Assembly: GCF_001650735.1 (NCBI RefSeq)
Contig: NZ_LXVY01000005.1
Span: 1-64,000 of the forward strand
Length of the DNA stretch: 64,000 bases
Direction of reading: 5' to 3'
Source: Sphingomonas sp. TDK1
GTDB lineage: Bacteria; Pseudomonadota; Alphaproteobacteria; Sphingomonadales; Sphingomonadaceae
A program made the translations under genes and the position numbers. Position 1 is the first letter of the stretch. The number at the start of each line of letters is the position of its first letter. This document shows positions 39,473 through 48,501 of the stretch, one piece after another. Below the pieces are notes generated by a model. It was not told the DNA's origin. It did no database searches and saw only the letters and a list, made by a program, of their open reading frames with translations.

Positions 39473-40750
39473 ATGATGCTGACACAGCTCAAGATCACCT
39501 CCGCAAAGCCCATGGGGAAACCCTACAATCTCGCCGATGGCCAAGGCTTGGTGCTGATCGTTCAAACGACCGGCTCGAAGCTCTGGCGCTTCCGCTATCG
39601 ATATGGCGGCGTGCAGAAGACGCTCCACCTCGGTCCATGGCCGACCATCTCGCTCGTCGACGCACGCGAGAAATGCCGCGAGGCGCGAAAGGCGATGGCC
39701 GCCGGGCTCGACCCGGTCCTTGAGAAAAAGCGTGCAAAGATCACCGCCAAGTTCGCGGTAGCCACGACCTTCAAGGAGGTGGCGCTCGAATGGATCGCGA
39801 AATGCGAACGAGAGGGCCGCGCGGACGTCACCCTGGACAAGATTCGCTGGCTGCTCGGCATGGCGTATCCGCTGATCGGCACGCTTCCGATAAACTCCAT
39901 CACGCCCGCCGAGACGCTCGCCGTCCTCCGCAAGATGGAGACGAAAGGCCGCTACGAGAGCGCGCGCCGCATGCGCAGCGTGCTCAGCCGGATATTTCGC
40001 TACGGCATCGCAACCGCGCGCTGCGACCGCGACGTGGCGGCCGACCTGCGCGGCGCACTGACCACCCCCAGGACCACGCATCACGCGGCAATCACGGATC
40101 CTCGAGAAGTCGGCATCCTCCTGAAGACAATGGAGACCTACACCGGTCAGGCGGTTACGCGAATCGCCATGCGGCTATCGCCTCACCTCTTCGTCCGGCC
40201 GGGCGAGTTGCGCCAGGCCGAGTGGAGCGAGATCGATGTCGATAAAGCTATCTGGTCGATTCCCGCCGAGCGGATGAAGATGCGGCGACCGCACAAGGTC
40301 CCGCTGTCCCGGCAGGTGCTGGAGATGCTCGAGGAGCTACGCGAGATCACCGGGCACCGCCAGCATCTGTTCCCATGCATGGGGCGCCCGAGGAAGCCAA
40401 TGTCCGAGAATGGCGTCAATCAGGCGCTGCGGCGGCTTGGATATCAAAGCGGCGAAATGACCGCGCACGGGTTCCGGGCAATGGCCGCGACATTGCTCAA
40501 CGAGATGGGCTGCTGGCACCCCGACGCCATCGAGCGGCAGCTCGCGCATCAGGAGATGTCGTCCGTCCGCCGCGCCTATGCGCGCGGCGAATATTGGGAC
40601 GAGCGCGTCGCCATGATGCAGCACTGGTCCGATTATCTCGACGACTTGCGAGACTCAACGGAGGCGCCAAGGCCTGGGAAAGCCGCTTCCGGCAAAGCGA
40701 AGGCCCAGAAATCGACGGCCGGCCGCCCTCACAGCCTGCTAGCGCGATAA
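39473..40750 (+). CDS. Tyrosine-type site-specific integrase (DUF4102)
   Basis: 425 residues. The N-terminal DUF4102/arm-binding domain (1-90: KPYNLADGQGLVLIVQTTGSKLWRFRYR) is followed by the core-binding domain and a catalytic domain with R in RPGELRQAEW, H-x-x-R in AHGFRAMAAT, the LAHQ His and the nucleophile Tyr in RRAYARGEYW. These are P4/CP4-57-type integrases that insert at tRNA 3' ends, and this one lies 174 bases from tRNA-Leu. The catalytic residues are complete, so it may still be active although the element behind it is decayed. Confidence 0.93.
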   Translation: MMLTQLKITSAKPMGKPYNLADGQGLVLIVQTTGSKLWRFRYRYGGVQKTLHLGPWPTISLVDAREKCREARKAMAAGLDPVLEKKRAKITAKFAVATTFKEVALEWIAKCEREGRADVTLDKIRWLLGMAYPLIGTLPINSITPAETLAVLRKMETKGRYESARRMRSVLSRIFRYGIATARCDRDVAADLRGALTTPRTTHHAAITDPREVGILLKTMETYTGQAVTRIAMRLSPHLFVRPGELRQAEWSEIDVDKAIWSIPAERMKMRRPHKVPLSRQVLEMLEELREITGHRQHLFPCMGRPRKPMSENGVNQALRRLGYQSGEMTAHGFRAMAATLLNEMGCWHPDAIERQLAHQEMSSVRRAYARGEYWDERVAMMQHWSDYLDDLRDSTEAPRPGKAASGKAKAQKSTAGRPHSLLAR

Positions 40751-40826
40751 GCTGCCTGCATCCTGCCGGGTATGGGCCCAGCCGATACCCGCAGGGTCCG
40801 AGGCGATCGATGCCCGGGCCGGGTCC

Positions 40827-41030
40827 TCAACCCGATCGCTGGCAGGATCCCACAAGGGCCTTGAGACTGCCATATTGGATGAGTGTCGCCCGCCCGACCT
40901 TCACCGTCTCGAGATCGCCTGACTGAATCAGCTCGTAGACGCGCGACCGGCTGAGACCGGTTATCCGCGCCGCCGTCGATACGCGCACGGTTAGCGGCTC
41001 GATCTTCTGCTCCCAGGCGCGCTCGATCAT
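40827..41030 (-). CDS. AlpA/excisionase-like HTH protein
   Basis: 67 residues. A MerR-like excise-type HTH is visible in VSTAARITGLSRSRVYELIQSGDLETVKVGRATLI, with the wing residues KVGRATLI. Such proteins direct excision or activate integrase genes of integrative elements. It overlaps the DUF2274 gene by four bases (ATGA, 41027-41030) and runs convergent to the integrase. It is probably the last gene of the element's minus-strand transcript. Confidence 0.85.
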   Translation of the reverse strand: MIERAWEQKIEPLTVRVSTAARITGLSRSRVYELIQSGDLETVKVGRATLIQYGSLKALVGSCQRSG

Positions 41031-41257
41031 TTCTGCCCCCGCCGCCGTGCTTCACGCGCTCTGACGAAGCTACGGTCGCCCTCGAGAAACGACACGAGCA
41101 TCGCGGGAACCAGTTCTGCAATCGGCTCTTCAACGCCGTACGTCTCAGCGTACATCGTGGCGTATGATTGCAGGTCAGTCTGCAGATCCGGCGTTATCGT
41201 AATCGAGAGCTTGACCGGCGTTCGATCCGGAAGCTTCCCAAGCTTCAGCTCTGCCAT
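41027..41257 (-). CDS. DUF2274 domain-containing protein
   Basis: 76 residues from ATG 41257 (MAELKLGKLPDRTPVKLSIT...). The family is a small ribbon-helix-helix-like protein that regularly follows trbI in Trb-type integrative conjugative elements of alpha- and betaproteobacteria. It looks intact. It starts one base after the stop of the traG/trbI remnant, preserving the canonical trbI-DUF2274 junction, and overlaps the AlpA-like gene by four bases. Confidence 0.85.
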   Translation of the reverse strand: MAELKLGKLPDRTPVKLSITITPDLQTDLQSYATMYAETYGVEEPIAELVPAMLVSFLEGDRSFVRAREARRRGQK

Positions 41258-41258
41258 G

Positions 41259-42320
41259 TCAGCCTCCAATGCCGCGCCATGGCGCAAGGATGAGGTCACG
41301 GTGAACGACCAGCGCGCGCTTCTGCCCGAAAGCGACGACACTGTCGTAGCTGCCGATCAGCCGCGCACCTTGGGGGATGACGAGCCCGGGGAGATCGGAC
41401 CTGAGTCCGATGATCAGACTGGCGGCGATGACGCTGCCGGCGGACAGCATGTTCGGTGACGCTGGAGGGCTCAGCAGGTGCGCATTGACGTCATTCTCGC
41501 TCTTGTTCAGCAATTCGCGCGCCGCGGAGGCGACGACGGGATGAAACCTGGGGTTGTTGTCGTCACCGAGGTGATTGGTGGTCATCATCCGGCGGAGCGT
41601 GGCGACGAAGCTGCGCTGCGGATCGGACAGGATGTCAGCGATGTTCTGGACGTCGCGCACCTCTTCAATGCCGCGACGGACCTCGAGCAGTGGATTGTAA
41701 TACGCCGATGCCGCGTCGGTGGCATTGAACAAGAGGGAATGCGAGAAGCGCCCGCGCCAGCCGGCCGTCAGCGTCCAGTTCTCACCCTTGATATCGTGAA
41801 CGACCGTCGAACCGGTCCAGGACAGCAAGGTCGGCACGACGAGGCCCACGCCCTTGCCGCTCCGTGTCGGCGCAAACGCCATGATGTGCTCGGGCCCGTC
41901 ATGGCCCAGATAGCGGCCGCCGAGCGTGCCGAGCATGACGCCTGCTTCGCGATGCAGCCCGGCGCGCTCGATCTCGCGAGGGCTCGCCCACCGCGCCGAA
42001 CCATAGGTGGTGACGTTGCTCGACTGACGCGCGCGCCACGGCGAACCGAAGATCGCCGCCGCGCAGCCGAGGAACCCGCTGGCACCGGCCAGCATGCCCG
42101 CCTTGTCGAAAACGGTCGGGGCATAGGCATCATAGTGATACCGCCAGCCAAACAGCGCCCAGGGATGGTAGATCGGCACATTGCCGAGCCGGAACCAGGG
42201 TAGCCCAAGCTCGGGCTGGTAGGCTAGAATCGCCGCCGCCCACGTCGCCGCCCGGCCCCCCACGATGACGATCGCGAAGACGACAACGATCTGGCCGATG
42301 AGCAATTTGGTGGGTGTCAC
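41259..42320 (-). pseudogene. Condensed traG::trbI fusion remnant
   Basis: An open frame of 353 residues made of pieces of two conjugation proteins. Residues 1-231 follow the TraG/VirD4 coupling protein (two N-terminal hydrophobic segments, Walker A APTRSGKGVGL at 150-160, YNPLLEVRRG). From memory of the family, about 45 residues are then missing before SDPQRSFVATLRRMMTTNHLG, and after NKSEN (276) the sequence jumps to TrbI (SPNMLSAGSVIAASL, SDLPG). It then skips again before LVIPQGARLIGSYDSVVAFGQKRALVV and once more to the TrbI C-terminus HRDLILAPWR. Joins fall near 41628, 41492, 41384 and 41303; all keep frame. It cannot act as TraG, because Walker B is gone, or as TrbI. The trbB-trbG genes normally between traG and trbI are absent. 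Confidence 0.8.
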
Positions 42321-42394
42321 GTCGAGGCTCCCGCCCGCCGGACAGGACCGGCTCGGGCAGGTTCAGACTCGGTGACGGGCGCCGAAAACGGAAC

Positions 42395-42420
42395 GGCGCT
42401 GATGGGCGCTGATGGGCTCG
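42395..42420. repeat. Short tandem repeat beside the IS remnant
   Basis: GGCGCTGATG is present twice in tandem within this stretch, between the traG start and the truncated transposase. It may be scar sequence from the insertion or deletion events here. Confidence 0.5.
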
Positions 42421-42436
42421 CTCCGGTTCAGATCGG

Positions 42437-42736
42437 CTAGCGCGGATCGTCCAACAGCGCTGCTGCGCCAGTGTAGTCGCTAACCTGGCCGGCGGTCCTG
42501 AAGAAGCTCAACGGACGACCGTTCGCGTCGGCGATGGCGTGGAGTTTGGTGTTCATGCCACCTTTGGTGCGCCCGATAAGGCGGCCAAGATCCCCTCTTT
42601 TAACCCGCAGGCTTGAGGCCGTACGGTGCGCCTTCAGGTAGGTCGCATCAATCATCGCCGTCTTCGGTTCCGCGTCGGCCGCAGCGAGACCCTCCATCAT
42701 CCGCGTGAACACCCCAGCTGCGCCCACCGTTTCCAC
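42437..42736 (-). pseudogene. IS5-family transposase, catalytic part truncated
   Basis: 99-codon frame. It holds the middle of an IS5 (IS427-group) transposase: TRMMEGLAAADAEPKTAMIDATYLKAHRTASSLRVKRGDLGRLIGRTKGGMNTKLHAIADANGRPLSFF. The first catalytic Asp lies in MIDATYLKAHR. The frame stops after AALLDDPR, where intact relatives continue to LLGDRGYDADW and the C-terminal Glu, so two of the three DDE residues are missing. It joins the upstream frame by a frameshift at about 42697-42736. Confidence 0.85.
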
Positions 42737-42924
42737 CGGTTGCAGAGCGTCTTGTACGGGCCGCAGGCGCTCGGCGCATCACGCCACCGCAGCCCATCAG
42801 GGTTGACGAACACGATGCCGCTCAACACCCGGCGATCATCCATCCGAGGCTTGCCGTGACTCTTGGGAAAGAACGGACGCAGCCGATCCATCTGCCCGTC
42901 CGTCAGCCAAAACAGGTAGCTCAT
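42697..42924 (-). pseudogene. IS5-family transposase N-terminal frame (insA-like)
   Basis: 75 codons: MSYLFWLTDGQMDRLRPFFPKSHGKPRMDDRRVLSGIVFV..., the DUF4096-type N-terminus of two-frame IS5 transposases. In its relatives RWKRW continues into VFTRMMEGL by programmed frameshifting, and the two frames overlap here in the same way. Because the second frame is truncated, the element cannot transpose by itself. Confidence 0.85.
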
Positions 42925-43146
42925 TCCAGTCTCCTCGCGGAGCCTGAATCAGATCGCGACGCTCACATCAATGGGGCATGACCCTAATGCGAAATGTCCA
43001 TTGCGCTTAAGCTTCGATTTCGCTGGATTCCTCTGCTGCCAGCCAAAGGCATTCTCCGATTTCCGGAACAGGGGAGATGTCGCGCCCGAAGCCGGCCGTG
43101 ATCCGTGCGGCGGCAGCGGATGGCAGCGCACAGATTTGGGCGGCGT
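42925..43146. other. Junction region between IS remnant and catabolic block
   Basis: About 220 bases without a supportable gene. One 60-codon minus-strand frame is open, but its composition is unremarkable and part of it is probably IS end sequence. I saw no copy of the tRNA-Leu 3' end here, so this is not an obvious right attachment site. Confidence 0.45.
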
Positions 43147-43929
43147 TCAGCCCGGCAAGAAATCCGGCGTGCGTCGGTCGAGGAAGGCAGCAATGCCTTC
43201 CTGCCCCTCTGCCGTTCCGGCCGCCGCTGCAATGGTGGCGGCTTCACGATCGAGATGCGAGCGGAGCGCTGACACTGCACCTTCCAGCAACAGACCACGC
43301 GCCGCGCCAATCGCACCCGATGGCGACCGCACCAGTCGCGCCGCGAGGCGATGTGCCTCGGCGTCCAGTGCATCATCCTCGACCGTCTGGGTAACAATGC
43401 CCAGCCGTTCGGCCGCCTCGGCATCGACGCGACGGTTGGTGAGCAGCATGGCCTGGGCCTGCCGCAGCCCGACCAGACGCGGCAGCAACCAGCTCATGCC
43501 GCCGTCCGGCGTCAGCCCAACGCCTGCATAGGCGGCGGTGAAATGCGCCGTTCGGGCGGCAAGCGCCACATCGCCGAGCAGGACCAGACTGAGCCCGGCA
43601 CCCGCCGCCGGACCGTTCGCGACAACGAGAAGGGGCTTCGCCATAGTGGCCAGCGTAAACACCGCATCATGCAGCATGTCCGCCAGATCGTGCAGGAAGC
43701 GCGAGGCGCCATCGCCTGCCGCCGCGATTCCGGCGAGATCGCCGCCCGCGCAAAAGAGCCGCCCGGCGCCCGTCAGCACGACACATCGGACGGTCGGGTC
43801 CGCTGCCACGATACGCGCAGCCTTGGCGAGCGCTGCAGCAAGCGCGGGATCGATCGCGTTGCCGACCTCGGGGCGGTTGAGCGTAAGCCGCGCGACGGGC
43901 CCTTCGCGATGGAGGAGAACGGTTTCCAT
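43147..43929 (-). CDS. Enoyl-CoA hydratase/isomerase family protein
   Basis: 260 residues, crotonase fold. Oxyanion-hole segments are [14 protein letters not shown] and [12 protein letters not shown]. The second catalytic region reads [22 protein letters not shown], with Asp where hydratases often have Glu, closer to PaaG/isomerase types. It is the last gene of a minus-strand operon (thiolase-etfB-etfA-this), 15 bases after etfA, and ends next to the IS remnant. Confidence 0.87.
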   Translation of the reverse strand: METVLLHREGPVARLTLNRPEVGNAIDPALAAALAKAARIVAADPTVRCVVLTGAGRLFCAGGDLAGIAAAGDGASRFLHDLADMLHDAVFTLATMAKPLLVVANGPAAGAGLSLVLLGDVALAARTAHFTAAYAGVGLTPDGGMSWLLPRLVGLRQAQAMLLTNRRVDAEAAERLGIVTQTVEDDALDAEAHRLAARLVRSPSGAIGAARGLLLEGAVSALRSHLDREAATIAAAAGTAEGQEGIAAFLDRRTPDFLPG

Positions 43930-43944
43930 GATGCCCTACCCCAA

Positions 43945-44874
43945 TCAGAGCTTGCCGGTCAGCTCTGGCACCAGCGTGAACAGGTCGCCGACCAGGCCGA
44001 TATCCGCCACCTGGAAGATGGGGGCGTCCTCGTCCTTGTTGATCGCGACGATCGTCTTCGAATCCTTCATGCCGGCAAGGTGCTGGATCGCCCCGGAGAT
44101 GCCGACCGCGACATAGACCTGGGGCGCGACGATCTTGCCGGTCTGGCCGACCTGATAGTCGTTGGGCGCGTAGCCTGCGTCGACCGCCGCGCGGCTGGCG
44201 CCGACCGCGGCACCCAGCTTGTCCGCCAGCGGATCGATCAGCGCGTGGAACTGCTCCTGCGAGCCGAGCGCGCGGCCGCCCGAGACGACCACCTTGGCGC
44301 TGGTCAGCTCCGGACGCTCCGACGCGGCGATCTCGGCGCCGACGAAGGTGGAGAGGCCCTTGTCGCCCGCCGCGGCCACGGCTTCCACCGTGCCGCTGCC
44401 GCCGGTCGTCGCCGCCTTGTCGAACGCGGTGCCGCGCACGGTGATCACCAGCTTCTTGTCGCTGGTCTGCACGGTGGCGATCGCGTTGCCGGCATAGATC
44501 GGCCGGGTGAAGGTGTCCGCACCCTCGACCGAGAGGATGTCCGAGATCTGCATCACGTCGAGCGCGGCGGCGACGCGCGGGGCCACATTCTTGCCCGTGG
44601 TGGTCGCCGGGAACAGCACCGCGTCATGGTCGCCCATCAACTGGACGATCAGCGGCGCGATATTCTCGGCGAGGAAATGCTCGTACGCGGCATCGTCTGC
44701 GACATGGACCTTGCCCACGCCGGCGATCTGCGCCGCGGCCTCGGCCACACCCGAAACGCCCTTGCCGGCGACGAGCAGATGGACTTCCCCCAGCTTGGCA
44801 GCTGCGGTGACGGTGGAGAGCGTCGCGTCCTTGACGCTCTGATGGTCGTGTTCGACCCAAACCAGCGTCTTCAT
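43945..44874 (-). CDS. etfA: Electron transfer flavoprotein subunit alpha
   Basis: 309 residues from ATG 44874. The C-terminal FAD domain contains [72 protein letters not shown], the ETF-alpha signature. With EtfB it takes electrons from acyl-CoA dehydrogenases to the quinone pool via ETF-QO. Start and etfB stop overlap (TGATG). No acyl-CoA dehydrogenase or ETF-QO gene is inside the window. It may be the genome's only ETF or a pathway copy. Confidence 0.95.
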   Translation of the reverse strand: MKTLVWVEHDHQSVKDATLSTVTAAAKLGEVHLLVAGKGVSGVAEAAAQIAGVGKVHVADDAAYEHFLAENIAPLIVQLMGDHDAVLFPATTTGKNVAPRVAAALDVMQISDILSVEGADTFTRPIYAGNAIATVQTSDKKLVITVRGTAFDKAATTGGSGTVEAVAAAGDKGLSTFVGAEIAASERPELTSAKVVVSGGRALGSQEQFHALIDPLADKLGAAVGASRAAVDAGYAPNDYQVGQTGKIVAPQVYVAVGISGAIQHLAGMKDSKTIVAINKDEDAPIFQVADIGLVGDLFTLVPELTGKL

Positions 44875-45623
44875 CACGCGACTCCCATGCCCTTGAGCTT
44901 CTCGACCAGTTCGTCGACCGAACCCACCTTGATGCCCGCCTGGCGCTTGGCCGGCTCGACGACCTTGAGCGTCTTGAGGCGCGGGGTGACGTCGACGCCG
45001 TAATCGGCGACGGTCTTCTTCGCGACCGGCTTGGTCTTCGCCTTCATGATGTTCGGCAGCGTCGCATAGCGCGGCTCGTTGAGGCGAAGGTCGGTGGTGA
45101 CGATCGCCGGCAGCTTGAGGTCGACGGTCTCGAGACCGCCGTCGATCTCGCGGGTGACCTTCACGCGCTCGCCGTCGATCTCGACCTTCGAGGCGAAGGT
45201 GCCCTGCGCCCAGCCGAGCAGCTGGCCAAGCATCTGGCCGGTCTGGTTCGAATCGTCGTCGATCGCCTGCTTGCCGAGGATGATCAGCCCGGGCTGCTCC
45301 TCTTGCGCCACCTTGGCGAGCAGCTTGGCAACCGCCAGCGGCTCCACCTCCTCGTCGGTCTGGATCAGGATGCCGCGATCGGCACCCATCGCGCGCGCGG
45401 TGAGCAGCACATCGGTTTCCGCCTTGGCGACGCCGATCGTGACGACGACGATCTCGGTCGCCGCGCCCTTCTCCTTCAGCCGGACCGCTTCCTCGATCGC
45501 GATCTCGTCGAAGGGGTTCATGCTCATCTTGACGTTCGCCAGATCGACGCCCGTCCCGTCCGCTTTGACGCGGGGCTTCACGTTATAGTCAAGCACGCGC
45601 TTGACCGGTACCAGGACCTTCAT
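44874..45623 (-). CDS. etfB: Electron transfer flavoprotein subunit beta
   Basis: 249 residues from ATG 45623 ([20 protein letters not shown]). AMP-binding and recognition regions are visible: [51 protein letters not shown], and the ETF-beta signature [26 protein letters not shown]. It forms the heterodimer with EtfA and overlaps both neighbours by one to four bases. Confidence 0.95.
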   Translation of the reverse strand: MKVLVPVKRVLDYNVKPRVKADGTGVDLANVKMSMNPFDEIAIEEAVRLKEKGAATEIVVVTIGVAKAETDVLLTARAMGADRGILIQTDEEVEPLAVAKLLAKVAQEEQPGLIILGKQAIDDDSNQTGQMLGQLLGWAQGTFASKVEIDGERVKVTREIDGGLETVDLKLPAIVTTDLRLNEPRYATLPNIMKAKTKPVAKKTVADYGVDVTPRLKTLKVVEPAKRQAGIKVGSVDELVEKLKGMGVA

Positions 45624-46813
45624 GCGTGCGCCTCCATGCGTTCGATGACCATGGCGATGCCCTGGCCGCCACCGATGCACATCGTGACGAGGCCATAGCG
45701 CCCGCCGGTCCGCTGCAGCTCGTACAGTGCCTTCACCAAGATGATCGCGCCGGTAGCGCCGATCGGGTGGCCGAGCGCGATGCCGCTGCCGTTGGGATTG
45801 ACCTTGGCCGGATCGAAACCCAGTTGCGCCGCGACGGCACAGGCTTGCGCGGCGAAGGCTTCGTTGGCTTCGATCACGTCGATCTGATCGAGCGTCACGC
45901 CCGCGCGGCGCAGCGCGATCGGCACCGCTTCGACCGGGCCGATCCCCATGATCTGCGGGTCGACGCCGGCATGACCCCAACCGAGGATCCGGGCCATCGG
46001 CTGCAATCCGCGCGCCTCGGCCGCGCGCGCAGAGGCTAGTACCAGCGCCGCGGCACCGTCGTTTAGGCCCGAGGCATTGCCCGCCGTCACCGATCCGTCG
46101 CGTCGAAAGGCCGGACGCAGCGCCGCAAGGCTTTCCGCCGTCGTCTCGGCGCGGACATGCTCGTCGGTGGCAAAGGCGGTGATACCCTTGCGGGTCTTTA
46201 CCTCGACCGGGACGATCTGCGCCGCGAACCGGCCCTCGGCGATGGCGCGGGCGGCGCGGGCATGACTTTCGGCGGCGAGCGCGTCCTGGGCTTCACGTGA
46301 GACGTCGAAGCGCTCGGCGACGTTCTCCGCCGTGACGCCCATATGAACGGCGTCGAACGGGTCGGACAGCGCCCCCACCATCATGTCGAGCATGGCAGTA
46401 TCGCCCATCTTGGTGCCCCAGCGGACACCCGTGGCGAGATAAGGCGCTCGGCTCATGCTTTCGGCGCCACCGGCCACTGCCACGCCGATTTCGCCAAGCG
46501 CAATCATCTGCGCCGCCGAAATCACCGCCTGCAGCCCCGAGCCGCAGAGCCGGTTGAGGGTAAGTGCAGGCGCCCCGTGCGGAATGCCGGCCCGCACCGC
46601 CGCCACGCGCGCCAGATAGGCATCGGAAGGGAGCGTCGGGATCACCTGCCCCATGACGACGTGCTCGACATCCGCAGGCGCAAGCGCGGCGCGGTGGATC
46701 GCCTCGCCCATGACCGTCGCGCCCAGTTCGGCCGGGGCAATGTCCTTCAGACCGCCACCAAAGTCGCCAATCGCCGTGCGGGCGCCCGCCAAAATGAAGA
46801 TATCTTTCGTCAT
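45620..46813 (-). CDS. Acetyl-CoA acetyltransferase (thiolase)
   Basis: 397 residues from ATG 46813, which has a strong GGAGGAGG upstream. Complete catalytic set: Cys in [12 protein letters not shown], His in [15 protein letters not shown], Cys in [11 protein letters not shown]. First gene of the thiolase-etfB-etfA-hydratase operon, overlapping etfB by ATGA. The operon context suggests degradative thiolysis, unlike the biosynthetic phaA at 12.3 kb. Acyl specificity is unknown. Confidence 0.93.
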   Translation of the reverse strand: MTKDIFILAGARTAIGDFGGGLKDIAPAELGATVMGEAIHRAALAPADVEHVVMGQVIPTLPSDAYLARVAAVRAGIPHGAPALTLNRLCGSGLQAVISAAQMIALGEIGVAVAGGAESMSRAPYLATGVRWGTKMGDTAMLDMMVGALSDPFDAVHMGVTAENVAERFDVSREAQDALAAESHARAARAIAEGRFAAQIVPVEVKTRKGITAFATDEHVRAETTAESLAALRPAFRRDGSVTAGNASGLNDGAAALVLASARAAEARGLQPMARILGWGHAGVDPQIMGIGPVEAVPIALRRAGVTLDQIDVIEANEAFAAQACAVAAQLGFDPAKVNPNGSGIALGHPIGATGAIILVKALYELQRTGGRYGLVTMCIGGGQGIAMVIERMEAHA

Positions 46814-47283
46814 CCATCCTCCTCCCGCGCAGACCTGCGCGCATTGCTTCACCGGTGGATCGGGCACCTTCTGCTCCGATGGCAGCCGCCCCCTCCCCGT
46901 GCGCCGCGGGCGTCGCATGCAAATCGAGAGCGCCTGCACAGCGCGCACCGGCGTGCGTCGTTCGCCGGCGGGTCTATAGGGCAGCCGGAGGTCAATCGGC
47001 GACTAGCCGCCGAACAAAATCACCAGCGTGACAAAATCACCAGCGTGATTGCCGTGACCTCCGGGGCGCACAAAAAGAGGGACAGGTTCGCAATCGCCCA
47101 TCGTCGCGATCACCCTTGGTGTCGTCCATCTTACACCCCATCACAAAAAATCAATCAGTTGATAGATTGCATTGCGCGATACGATCATTCGGCTCTACCT
47201 TGGCCAAGCGTCGACATGCGGTATTCGAACCCGCACTTTCCGCCGACGCGCGATGCTCTTCACAGTCGCAGGACGTTTCCGGC
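46814..47283. other. Divergent control region, thiolase operon / SDR
   Basis: 470 bases without a supportable gene. Near the middle is an exact tandem duplication of 17 bases (47014-47030 and 47031-47047), each copy containing the palindrome TCAC-N4-GTGA. Toward the SDR an A/T-rich stretch (47140-47200, including TTGATA) may hold its promoter. Operons leave in both directions. Confidence 0.6.
47014..47048. promoter_or_regulatory. Tandem 17-bp repeat with TCAC-N4-GTGA palindromes
   Basis: ACAAAATCACCAGCGTG occurs twice with no spacer. Each unit contains TCAC-CAGC-GTGA, a short dyad like those bound by dimeric regulators (GntR, TetR or Lrp types). The centres are 17 bases apart. Position in a divergent intergenic region supports an operator; no candidate regulator gene is in the window. 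Confidence 0.5.
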
Positions 47284-48051
47284 ATGAACAGGATAGCGGT
47301 GGTAACCGGCGCGAACAGCGGCCTTGGCGAGGCGACCTGCCTAGCACTAGAAGCGGACGGAGACCGCGTTCTGCGCGTCGACCTGTCCGGATGCGATATC
47401 AATGCAGATTTGGCGCAGGCGGAAGGGCGGCAGGAAGTCGTCCGCAGAGTCGAGGAACGTGCTCCGCACGGGGTAGATGCGGTGGTGACATGGGCCGGAG
47501 GCGGCGGCCCGACACTGGACCTTCTCCGGGTCAATTACTTCGGGACCATCGATATCATCGATGGGCTGCACCCGCTGCTCGCGATGTCGAAAGCACCCCG
47601 CGTGGTGGTAACCACGTCCCGCATGTCGCTCGAGCCAAGCGATGCCACGCTGGTGGGATTGCTTTTGTCCGGCGACGAGACCGAGATCGTCGCCCGCTAT
47701 GGTGACGAAACGACGCCGCAACAATATTATATCGCCGCCAAGACCGCAGTAGCGCGGTGGATGCGCCGCGCCGCCATCCATCCCCGGTGGAACGACGCGG
47801 GGATCCGGATCAATGCGATCGCCCCCGGCCTGATCGAGACCCCGCGCACCCAAAAGGGCCTGGCAGCGCCCGCGATAGCAACATGGTTGCAGGCCATGCA
47901 TCCGCAAGCGGAGCAGACACTCTCCAAGGCGACGGAAATCGGCGTTCTGGCGCGCTTCCTCGCTTCCGAAGAAAACAGCCTGCTGATCGGACAATGCATC
48001 TTCGCCGACCGCGGAACCGAAGCGATCCTGCGCGGCGACGCGATCTGGTAG
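47284..48051 (+). CDS. SDR family oxidoreductase
   Basis: 255 residues from ATG 47284. TGANSGLGEATCLALEADG is the cofactor loop. The usual NNAG is altered to VTWAGGGGP, a shape found in 3-alpha-hydroxysteroid-dehydrogenase/carbonyl-reductase-like SDRs. The Ser is in VVVTTSRMS and the catalytic Tyr/Lys in QYYIAAKTAV; the C-terminal region AIAPGLIETPRTQKGLAAP also fits that group. The relation to steroid-type enzymes is by pattern only. It is flanked by minus-strand operons on both sides, divergent from the thiolase operon. Confidence 0.85.
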   Translation: MNRIAVVTGANSGLGEATCLALEADGDRVLRVDLSGCDINADLAQAEGRQEVVRRVEERAPHGVDAVVTWAGGGGPTLDLLRVNYFGTIDIIDGLHPLLAMSKAPRVVVTTSRMSLEPSDATLVGLLLSGDETEIVARYGDETTPQQYYIAAKTAVARWMRRAAIHPRWNDAGIRINAIAPGLIETPRTQKGLAAPAIATWLQAMHPQAEQTLSKATEIGVLARFLASEENSLLIGQCIFADRGTEAILRGDAIW

Positions 48052-48072
48052 CGCGCAGGATCGTCGGCCGCG

Positions 48073-48501
48073 TCAGCCTTGTGTGCGCAAGGCGGCCGCT
48101 TCGATGCCGGCGAGCGCGCAGGCCTCGTCCCTATCGGACAAGTCCCCCGAAATGCCCACGGCGCCGATCGTGTGTCCCGCCCCGTCGACCAGGAGAACGC
48201 CGCCCGCGGCAGGAACGACGCCGCTGGGGGCGATCGGCCCCAGCGAGGCGAGGAACGTCGGCCGCTCCCCCGCCATGTCGCCGATCTTCCGCGACGACAT
48301 GCCGAGGAACAACGCCCCCGCCGCCTTGCCGAGCGCCAACTGAAAGCGCCCCGTCGAGGCGCCATCCTGCCGCTGATAGGCGATCACATGGCCACCGGCG
48401 TCCAGGACAACGACGCCCAGGGGTTTCAGCGCAAGTTCGCGCGCCTTGGCGAAGGCGCCCGCAATGATCGTGGTCGCCTGATCAAGGGATATATGGCTCA
48501 T
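48073..48501 (-). CDS. GlcG/HbpS-like (DUF336) protein
   Basis: 142 residues from ATG 48501. The DUF336 fold is clear: KARELALKPLGVVVLDAGGHVIAYQRQDGA, then GGVLLVDGAGHTIGAVGISGDLSDRDEACALAGIEA. Relatives include GlcG of glycolate operons and heme-binding HbpS; the biochemical role is not settled. Its start overlaps the stop of glcF (ATGA), so it is the last gene of glcD-glcE-glcF-glcG-like. Confidence 0.87.
   Translation of the reverse strand: MSHISLDQATTIIAGAFAKARELALKPLGVVVLDAGGHVIAYQRQDGASTGRFQLALGKAAGALFLGMSSRKIGDMAGERPTFLASLGPIAPSGVVPAAGGVLLVDGAGHTIGAVGISGDLSDRDEACALAGIEAAALRTQG

Larger units (their letters stand above)
42430..42960 (-). mobile_element. Truncated IS5-family insertion sequence
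   Basis: Both transposase frames lie here, the distal half being deleted near 42437. The promoter-proximal end should be near 42940-42990, but I could not match a convincing pair of terminal inverted repeats, because the distal end has been lost. The IS lies between the traG remnant and the catabolic block and may have taken part in deleting the rest of the conjugative element. Confidence 0.7.

Noticed and set aside
42949..43131. 60-codon minus-strand frame beside the IS remnant
   Set aside because: No ribosome binding site or recognisable homology; part is probably IS terminal sequence.
42925..43200. Possible right attachment site of the tRNA-Leu element
   Set aside because: I looked by eye for a copy of the tRNA 3' end (TTCGAGTCCTCTTCTGGGCA) around the IS remnant and in the rest of the window and found none. 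A computed search could still find an imperfect copy.
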